Part shown: positions 1-4,055 of the stretch, piece by piece
Layout: each line of letters starts with the position of its first letter
Numbering within the stretch: the first letter of the stretch is position 1
Origin: Chitinophagaceae bacterium
Lineage (GTDB): Bacteria; Bacteroidota; Bacteroidia; Chitinophagales; Chitinophagaceae
NCBI GenBank assembly: GCA_021323155.1
Contig: JAJTCI010000129.1
Span: 1-6,968, forward strand
Reading direction: 5' to 3'
DNA length: 6,968 nt
Position numbers and translations under genes: made by a program
The notes under the pieces: generated by a model
Seen by the model: only the letters and a program-made list of their open reading frames with translations
What the model was told of the DNA's origin: nothing
Databases searched by the model: none

Positions 1-1
1 G

Positions 2-622
2 ATCAAGCTGGCGAAGTATGTCATCTCGGCACCGTCTTTCGATATGTGTCCAAAACCTGATAAGCCGGAGTATGCTTTTATTGGTCGCAGTAACGTAGGT
101 AAGTCTTCCCTCATCAACATGCTGACCAATCATAAAGGTCTTGCCAAAACATCCGCGTCCCCGGGGAAGACCCAACTGATCAATCACTTCGAGGTGGAGA
201 GCAGTGCGGCCGCTAAGGCGCCCACCGAGCGGTGGTACCTGGTGGACCTTCCCGGGTATGGCTACGCGAAATTATCGCAGAGTACGAGACGCCGATGGGA
301 GCAGATGATCGATAACTACCTGCGCAAAAGAGAGAACCTTGTGCACGTCTTCGTATTGATCGATGCAAGGCACCCTCCCCAGAAGATCGACCTGGAGTTC
401 GTGGCTAAACTGGACCAGTGGCAGGTCCCGTTCGCAATCGCCTTTACGAAATCGGATAAGGAGAAGCCGGGTGTGGTACAACGCAATGTCCAGGCGTTTT
501 TTGATGCATTGAAACAGACCTGGCAGTTCCTGCCGCAGTACTTTGTAACCAGCGCTGAAAAAAAGCTAGGTCGTGAAGAAGTGTTGAGTTTCATACAGAA
601 GTGCAATGATAACCTGCACTAA
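2..622 (+). CDS. engB: EngB/YsxC/YihA ribosome biogenesis GTPase, 5' end cut by window
   Basis: This is a TRAFAC-class GTPase needed for late assembly of the large ribosomal subunit in the cytoplasm. The reading frame is open from base 2, and the residues before the first in-frame ATG (position 44) read as normal EngB N-terminal sequence (YVISAPSFDMCPKPDKPEYA). The true start is therefore left of the window, and 206 residues are visible. In visible numbering all G motifs are present: G1 GRSNVGKS at about 28-35, the G2 threonine in the TSASPGKTQ stretch near 57, G3 DLPGYGYAKL from 82, G4 TKSD at 149-152 and G5 TSAEKK from 183. A short insert rich in Ala and Ser follows the G2 region. Family proteins are about 195-210 aa, so little is missing. 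No obvious terminator follows; the next ORF begins 98 nt downstream. Confidence 0.95.
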   Translation: MKLAKYVISAPSFDMCPKPDKPEYAFIGRSNVGKSSLINMLTNHKGLAKTSASPGKTQLINHFEVESSAAAKAPTERWYLVDLPGYGYAKLSQSTRRRWEQMIDNYLRKRENLVHVFVLIDARHPPQKIDLEFVAKLDQWQVPFAIAFTKSDKEKPGVVQRNVQAFFDALKQTWQFLPQYFVTSAEKKLGREEVLSFIQKCNDNLH

Positions 623-710
623 AGCCGCTTAAAAAGGAAGTCCTCAGCGACTTTGGAATAAGCTTTGCTTTAACACTTCTGAAATCACAATTTCCTAATC
701 ACAAAAATCG

Positions 711-715
711 AGGAG
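711..715 (+). promoter_or_regulatory. Shine-Dalgarno sequence of the 31-aa ORF
   Basis: AGGAG lies five bases before the ATG at 721, within GAGGAGAGGCT. This is near-ideal pairing and spacing with the 16S 3' end. None of the other starts examined in the window has a comparable sequence, which supports 721 as a real start. Confidence 0.5.
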
Positions 716-720
716 AGGCT

Positions 721-816
721 ATGCAAACGCTTTTCTTATCTGTAATGGCGGTTGTTACCGTGCTGTTTATTTCACTGATCGTTATCGCGCACAAAAGAAG
801 TAACCTCAACAGGTAG
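721..816 (+). CDS. Small single-span membrane protein, 31 aa, unknown function
   Basis: The ORF runs from ATG 721 to TAG 814-816 and encodes 31 residues. Residues 2-24 (starting QTLFLSVMAVVTVLF) are almost entirely hydrophobic and long enough for one transmembrane helix. The C-terminus (HKRSNLNR) is basic, so by the positive-inside rule the N-terminus should face the periplasm and the C-terminus the cytoplasm. An AGGAG ribosome binding site with five-base spacing precedes the ATG. A second ORF of the same design follows 76 nt downstream, which makes chance less likely. I do not recognise the family. It could be a subunit-like micropeptide of a membrane complex or a small stress protein, but nothing here decides between these. 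Confidence 0.55.
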   Translation: MQTLFLSVMAVVTVLFISLIVIAHKRSNLNR

Positions 817-863
817 GCTGTATTGTGCGATGCGAGTGGATAACATTCAAGGTTTATCCGTTA

Positions 864-894
864 ATAAAAGGTATATTTAGAAAAATCCTTTTAT
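864..894 (+). promoter_or_regulatory. Inverted repeat covering the start codon of the 30-aa ORF
   Basis: ATAAAAGG at 864-871 is perfectly complementary to CCTTTTAT at 887-894, with a 15-nt loop. The right arm includes the first two bases of the ATG at 893. If it folds in RNA it would hide the start codon. The stem is A/U-rich and so weak, and no U-tract follows, so it is not a terminator. Confidence 0.3.
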
Positions 895-985
895 GCAACA
901 AGCCGTGCTGTACGTTATTATCGGTGTTGTCTTGCTGGCCGTATTAATCATAGGGCTTACCAGGAAACGGAAGACAGAGGATTAA
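893..985 (+). CDS. Small single-span membrane protein, 30 aa, unknown function
   Basis: The ORF runs from ATG 893 to TAA 983-985 and encodes 30 residues. Residues 4-23 (AVLYVIIGVVLLAVLIIGLT) form a clear hydrophobic helix. The tail (RKRKTED) is basic and then acidic, so the predicted topology is N-out/C-in, the same as the ORF just upstream. Both begin M-Q, have one helix of about 20 residues and end in a short charged cytoplasmic tail, but their sequences are otherwise different. No Shine-Dalgarno sequence is seen; instead the ATG lies in an inverted repeat (864-894). The stop codon is inside a second hairpin (982-1009). I do not recognise the family. Confidence 0.5.
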   Translation: MQQAVLYVIIGVVLLAVLIIGLTRKRKTED

Positions 986-1009
986 CAACAGCCGCGAGGC
1001 GTTGATTAA
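982..1009. terminator. Bulged hairpin with GCGA loop between convergent genes
   Basis: TTAACAAC at 982-989 pairs with GTTGATTAA at 1001-1009 (A1005 bulged), and GCC at 991-993 pairs with GGC at 998-1000 (A990 bulged). That gives eleven base pairs closed by a GCGA loop of the stable GNRA type. It begins in the stop codon of the 30-aa ORF and ends 17 nt before the stop of the convergent YkuK-like gene. No U-tract follows on either strand, so it is more likely an mRNA 3'-end stabiliser or a factor-assisted terminator than a classic intrinsic one. Confidence 0.35.
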
Positions 1010-1026
1010 CCCTGGCACTGTGAAAA

Positions 1027-1500
1027 TCAGTTTACCACTTTGTCGGCGCAGCAACTGCTGGCAAAGGCCTCAGGTTTTGCCTTGAACGCAAAGCCCATCC
1101 CCAGGATATATCCCATTGCCTCTTTGAGCGCATCATTGCTCTTGAAATGAGGATTGGTATTGATGTCAGCATGCACTTCCATGTCCACATTGTACTTAAT
1201 AAAAAGATCGCATAACTCGTAGGCGATCTCAATACTCTTTGCTACTTCCACCAGCATGCGTTCCTTGATGTGGAACTGCTGGCGTGTCTTCTCGTTGTGG
1301 ATGTACATGAAGCCACCATTGTGTTCCCGCAGGAACACGATCACCGTGGCGAATTCGGTTTCGCTGCCTTTCACCTGGCTGTCTGTACCGATGCAGACCT
1401 TCATACGAACGCCGAGCTCGGTTTCCCGCCGGATGGTTTGTTCAACGGCCTCTTTGATGGGCAGGTGAATCGTTTCTCCATTGAATTTTCTCCAACGCAT
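1027..1500 (-). CDS. Ribonuclease H-like YkuK family protein (DUF458)
   Basis: This 157-residue protein matches the YkuK/DUF458 family, which has a predicted ribonuclease H-like fold; family length is about 150-170 aa. The start MRWRKFNGE fits the family and lies just after a plausible promoter region. Visible landmarks are KVCIGTDSQVKG (about 34-45), whose Asp40 is in the position of the first acidic metal ligand on strand 1, the acidic helix KERMLVEVAKS (79-89), VHADINTNP (109-117) with Asp112, and the C-terminal KPEAFASSCCADKV (142-155) with Asp153. These acidic positions suggest a metal-dependent nuclease, but the catalytic assignment is inference because the family's substrate is not well defined. 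The gene stands alone and is convergent with the small-ORF pair. A CTTTG-N5-CAAAG palindrome lies about 31 nt upstream. Confidence 0.88.
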   Translation of the reverse strand: MRWRKFNGETIHLPIKEAVEQTIRRETELGVRMKVCIGTDSQVKGSETEFATVIVFLREHNGGFMYIHNEKTRQQFHIKERMLVEVAKSIEIAYELCDLFIKYNVDMEVHADINTNPHFKSNDALKEAMGYILGMGFAFKAKPEAFASSCCADKVVN

Positions 1501-1530
1501 AATTTAATAGGTTTTTGTAAGTTACCCAAT

Positions 1531-1545
1531 CTTTGCGATACAAAG
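1531..1545. promoter_or_regulatory. CTTTG-N5-CAAAG palindrome upstream of the YkuK-like gene
   Basis: CTTTGCGATACAAAG is a perfect 5-bp inverted repeat with a 5-nt centre, 31-45 nt upstream of the minus-strand ATG at 1500. Its CAAA half reads TTTG on the minus strand, the form of a Bacteroidota -33 element. A TAACTTAC sequence (plus 1517-1524) lies where a -7 might be, but it matches TAnnTTTG imperfectly and the spacing is short. It may be an operator, a promoter element or chance. Confidence 0.25.
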
Positions 1546-1601
1546 TTCAATGGAGGGCTGCGAGCTTATTAACAGCTGTGGGTTTCGGGGCGAAAAAGTC
1601 A

Positions 1602-1644
1602 GGAAGTCATCAGTCAAGGGAAGTCATCAGTCAAGGGAAGTCAT
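1602..1644. repeat. 17-nt tandem repeat, about 2.5 copies
   Basis: GGAAGTCATCAGTCAAG occurs at 1602-1618 and again, identical, at 1619-1635; the first nine bases recur at 1636-1644. It is noncoding, in the spacer between the YkuK-like and CoA-binding genes. Inside the unit AGTCA recurs (AGTCATC, AGTCAAG), so it may have grown from a shorter AGTCANN repeat. Confidence 0.9.
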
Positions 1645-1664
1645 TAGGCCAGCCCAAGAACTAG

Positions 1665-1699
1665 CTACCTGCAACCTGATACCTGTAACCTGCTACCTA
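1665..1699. repeat. Degenerate heptamer tandem repeat (NWACCTG), five units, running into a stop codon
   Basis: Five contiguous 7-nt units occupy the tract: CTACCTG, then CAACCTG, ATACCTG, TAACCTG and CTACCTA. Only the first two bases of each unit vary, apart from the last base of the final unit. The final CTA (1697-1699) is the TAG stop codon of the minus-strand CoA-binding gene, so the array begins at the gene's last codon. Similar 7-nt arrays lie inside the E2 gene at 4769-5548. Confidence 0.8.
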
Positions 1700-2059
1700 A
1701 TACTGCCCCGTGCCCAGCATCACCAGCGTACAGCCCATCACCGCTTCGATGCCCTGTTGTTCGGCCATCTCTACCAGTTCATCGTTTTCGGTCCCGGGGT
1801 TGAATATGATGCGTTTTGGGTGCAGGGAGAGGATGTAATCGTAGTACGGTACCTGGTTGGTGGGATTGAGGTAAAGGGTAATGGTGTCCACCCCTTCTTC
1901 ATCCGGGTGCTCTTTCGTGATGTGAATGCCTGCTACCTCCCCTTCCTTCTTACCGATGGCCACTACCGGATGCTGGTGCGCCCTGAGCCGGTTAATCGCC
2001 AGGTAGCTGTAACGGGAAGGATTATCAGAAGCGCCGAGTACCACTGTCTTCTTAGGCAT
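1697..2059 (-). CDS. CoA-binding domain protein, YccU type (CoA_binding_2)
   Basis: This is a single-domain Rossmann-fold protein of the CoA_binding_2/YccU family, presumed to bind coenzyme A or a related nucleotide; its role in the cell is unknown. I place the start at the ATG at 2059, giving 120 aa beginning MPKKTVVLGASDNPSRYS. The ORF stays open to 2116, but the extra 19 residues are not family-like and would delay the first strand. Visible landmarks are the nucleotide-binding loop GASDNPSRYS (9-18), strand HPVVAIGKK (30-38), DTITLYLNP (58-66), IIFNPGTEND (84-93) and the C-terminal MGCTLVMLG (108-116). Family members are about 120-140 aa, so the protein is complete. It diverges from the histone H1-like gene. 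The stop codon is embedded in a heptamer repeat array. Confidence 0.88.
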   Translation of the reverse strand: MPKKTVVLGASDNPSRYSYLAINRLRAHQHPVVAIGKKEGEVAGIHITKEHPDEEGVDTITLYLNPTNQVPYYDYILSLHPKRIIFNPGTENDELVEMAEQQGIEAVMGCTLVMLGTGQY

Positions 2060-2117
2060 ATGCAAGTTTACAATAATCGCTGCAACCATCCTGCCATGTT
2101 CAGGGTGTGCCGGCACC

Positions 2118-2133
2118 CCGGCTATGGAGCCGG
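2118..2133. repeat. GC-rich hairpin in the divergent spacer
   Basis: CCGGCT (2118-2123) pairs with AGCCGG (2128-2133) around ATGG, inside a GC-rich patch with overlapping CCCGG/CCGGG arms out to 2140. It lies between the starts of the CoA-binding and histone-like genes, and its function is unclear. The rest of this 187-nt spacer is a T/A-rich stretch (2171-2200, containing TATAATG at 2184) that may carry the histone-gene promoter, followed by a C/A-rich leader with no Shine-Dalgarno sequence. Confidence 0.4.
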
Positions 2134-2246
2134 CGCCGGGAACGGGTGCTGCTCATGCAGGAAATTGCTGAAATAAGTTTTTATATAATGATTTCTTTCT
2201 AACTTAACCCTCCCAAACATCACCACAACTAACCAAATAATTATCT

Positions 2247-2774
2247 ATGGCAAAGGCAAAAAAGAAGGCAGCTAAAAAAGCTGCGAAAAAATCTCCTGCG
2301 AAAAAAGCCGCTAAAAGACCTGCTTCTAAAAAGAAAGCTGCGAAGAAATCTGTAAAAAAGACCGCGAAGAAAGCATCTAAGAAACCGGCTTCACGTAGAA
2401 CTTCCCGCCCTGCAAAAAAAGCGGCTAAGAAAACCGTAAGAAAAGCGGTGAAGAAAGCCGCTGCTAAAAAAAGCGCCGGTAAAAAGGCGGCAAAAAAATC
2501 GGCTCCTAAAAAAGCAACGAGACCAGCAGCTAAAAAGGCAGCAAAAAAAGCTGTTAAGAAATCTGCACCAAAAAAAGCTGCAGCTAAGAAAGCGGCACCA
2601 AAGAAAGCCACACCAAGACCAGCGCCATCCCGCCCAGTTAACCAAACTGACGACAATAACGGTTCACCAGCACCTTCGACCTCTACGCAACCTTCGGTGG
2701 AAGAGCCAACACCGTCAGAAGGAATGGGAGATCCAAACATGAACCCGGATAACGAAAGAAGGGGGGACGATTAA
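2247..2774 (+). CDS. Histone H1-like lysine/alanine-rich DNA-binding protein
   Basis: This 175-residue protein starts MAKAKKKAAKK. Residues 1 to about 128 are almost wholly Lys, Ala, Ser, Pro, Thr and Arg, built from loose AAKK, KSAPKK and KKATRPA repeats like the C-terminal tail of eukaryotic H1 and bacterial H1-like proteins. From about 130 the sequence changes to a Pro/Ser/Thr-rich, acidic tail (VEEPTPSEGMGDP, then NERRGDD). It has no globular domain, signal peptide or membrane segment. Such proteins bind and compact DNA nonspecifically and this one should be nucleoid-associated; that role is inferred from composition. Low complexity prevents reliable family assignment, and a ribosome- or RNA-binding tail is possible. 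The coding strand has several A7 runs. The gene is monocistronic and ends at a strong terminator. Confidence 0.85.
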   Translation: MAKAKKKAAKKAAKKSPAKKAAKRPASKKKAAKKSVKKTAKKASKKPASRRTSRPAKKAAKKTVRKAVKKAAAKKSAGKKAAKKSAPKKATRPAAKKAAKKAVKKSAPKKAAAKKAAPKKATPRPAPSRPVNQTDDNNGSPAPSTSTQPSVEEPTPSEGMGDPNMNPDNERRGDD

Positions 2775-2799
2775 ATAGCTTCTTTTCTTAAAAATCTTC

Positions 2800-2825
2800 A
2801 ACTCCTGCACCGCAGGAGTTTTTTT
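2800..2825 (+). terminator. Intrinsic terminator of the histone H1-like gene
   Basis: AACTCCTGC at 2800-2808 pairs with GCAGGAGTT at 2812-2820, a 9-bp stem with an ACC loop, followed by an unbroken run of seven T (2819-2825). It lies 26 nt after the TAA at 2772-2774. The T-run overlaps the stop codon of the convergent OmpA-family gene (2824-2826), so the same hairpin may also protect that mRNA's 3' end, although the minus strand lacks a U-tract directly after the stem. Confidence 0.85.
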
Positions 2826-3978
2826 AGTCGGAAAAGATAATGATCTCTACCCGGCGGTTCAACTGTCTCCCGTTCGCGGTAGCATTCGTAGCACGCGGTC
2901 GCGTTTCCCCGAAGCCCGCGGTCTCCATCATAGAGGATGCGATCGGGTGTTTATCCGCGAGGTAAGTCTTGATGGTCACGGCACGTTCCCCGGACAATTT
3001 TAAGTTGTATGCATCGGTTCCCACATTATCCGTATGGCCCTCGATACGCAGTTTAGCGAATACGATGTTACGTATGCGCTCGCCCAGGCTGTCGATCCTT
3101 GCCGCAAACGCGGGGTTCAGCCGGCTGCTGTTGAACTCGAATAATACATCGGGAACGATGAGCGTGTCTGTTTTCGGATGAGGGGAAGGTGTCGGCTTAA
3201 CTGTAGGTACAATTGGCGGTACAATGCGAACTGTATCTTTTTTCGGACGACCGGGGAACAGTGAGCTATCGATGGGTATAGCCTCCACAAAACGGGCGGG
3301 GTGACGGAAATTATTGTTGTATACCTGGTCTTTGATCGCCTCGTACTCCGGGCAGGTTTGCAAAGCGGGATCGAGTGCCACTAAGCGCACCTCATCGATC
3401 CAGTAGTTGACCGGTCGTTTTTTTCTTGAACTGCGCTTGGCACGAAGGAGCGCTTTCTGCTGGAAATTCCCGATCGTAAGGTATCGTTCACCACCGTTGG
3501 CGGTGAAAGTAAAATTCACCTGCATCCAATCTTTTGAGTTGCCGGTGACACTGTCGGGTGTGATGGTGATCAACCGCTTCCGGCTGTACAAAGAATGATT
3601 CCGCGAACCCGGTTCTCCCGGCGCGATCCACAGATCCAGGTAATCGAAATCAAACGTAGGAATGTGAATCCTGAAACTGAGCCGGTATTTCGCTTGTGGC
3701 ATCAGCGTGCAAAGCATTTTGGTATAGATGTAATTGCCTACGCTGGTCTCTTTCCTTGGCTCTCCCATCCGGATGATCTCGTAATGGTTACCGTCGCGGG
3801 ACTCGGTAGGCGACATCTGCGCATAACGCGGCATAAAGAACCAGGCCTCCGGCGCGCAGGTCACCTGGTATTCAATGCAGACATTCCTTTCTTCAAAGCC
3901 TCCGTTTGCCACGAGGTTTTGCGGGTGGGCTGAATGAAACAGGAGGGAGAAGATGACCAGCCAGGTACAACGCTGCAT
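2824..3978 (-). CDS. OmpA-family peptidoglycan-binding protein with N-terminal beta-sandwich-like domain
   Basis: I place the start at the ATG at 3978 (384 aa), because this gives a clean signal peptide, MQRCTWLVIFSLLFHSAHPQ, with cleavage probably near residues 17-20. The frame extends 14 codons further, but those residues would spoil the signal. Residues 21 to about 210 begin NLVANGGFEE and read like the galactose-binding or carbohydrate-binding beta-sandwiches seen in Bacteroidota envelope proteins; the ligand is unknown. A Pro-rich hinge follows (about 246-270, VPPIVPTVKPTPSPHP). Residues 271-384 are an OmpA C-terminal domain with IEGHTDNVGTDAYN and LSGERA. Asp317 and Arg332 are 15 residues apart, as are the diaminopimelate-binding Asp and Arg of OmpA. 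No beta-barrel is present, so it should be a periplasmic or surface protein tethered to the cell wall. A terminator separates it from the upstream E2 gene. Confidence 0.88.
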   Translation of the reverse strand: MQRCTWLVIFSLLFHSAHPQNLVANGGFEERNVCIEYQVTCAPEAWFFMPRYAQMSPTESRDGNHYEIIRMGEPRKETSVGNYIYTKMLCTLMPQAKYRLSFRIHIPTFDFDYLDLWIAPGEPGSRNHSLYSRKRLITITPDSVTGNSKDWMQVNFTFTANGGERYLTIGNFQQKALLRAKRSSRKKRPVNYWIDEVRLVALDPALQTCPEYEAIKDQVYNNNFRHPARFVEAIPIDSSLFPGRPKKDTVRIVPPIVPTVKPTPSPHPKTDTLIVPDVLFEFNSSRLNPAFAARIDSLGERIRNIVFAKLRIEGHTDNVGTDAYNLKLSGERAVTIKTYLADKHPIASSMMETAGFGETRPRATNATANGRQLNRRVEIIIFSD

Positions 3979-4018
3979 ACAGCGAATATCCGCCGAAAAA
4001 GATAAATATGCTGTTAAC

Positions 4019-4041
4019 AAAAAGTCCTGCCACGGCAGGAC
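4019..4041 (-). terminator. Intrinsic terminator of the E2 gene
   Basis: On the minus strand GTCCTGCC and GGCAGGAC form a stem of seven to eight pairs with a tight loop, followed by TTTTTG. It lies 14 nt after the E2 stop codon (4056-4058) and about 40 nt before the OmpA-family start, so the two genes are probably separate transcripts. Confidence 0.8.
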
Positions 4042-4055
4042 CTCATTATCTTTTG

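Noticed and set aside
637..655. Terminator after engB (AAGTC/GACTT hairpin)
   Set aside because: Only about five base pairs, with no real T-tract; too weak to call.
1270..1572. 100-codon plus-strand ORF over the YkuK-like gene
   Set aside because: Shadow of a recognisable conserved protein on the other strand.
1602..1699. CRISPR array
   Set aside because: The repeats are directly adjacent with no unique spacers, the units are 17 and 7 nt, and no cas gene is present.
1550..2176. 208-codon plus-strand ORF across the CoA-binding gene
   Set aside because: Antisense to a clear Rossmann-fold gene, with no recognisable domain; its first part translates the tandem repeats.
2204..2740. 178-codon minus-strand ORF opposite the histone H1-like gene, rich in Phe, Ala and Leu
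   Set aside because: It is the reverse complement of Lys/Ala codons (TTT and GCN), an expected shadow of low-complexity sequence, and has no family-like features.
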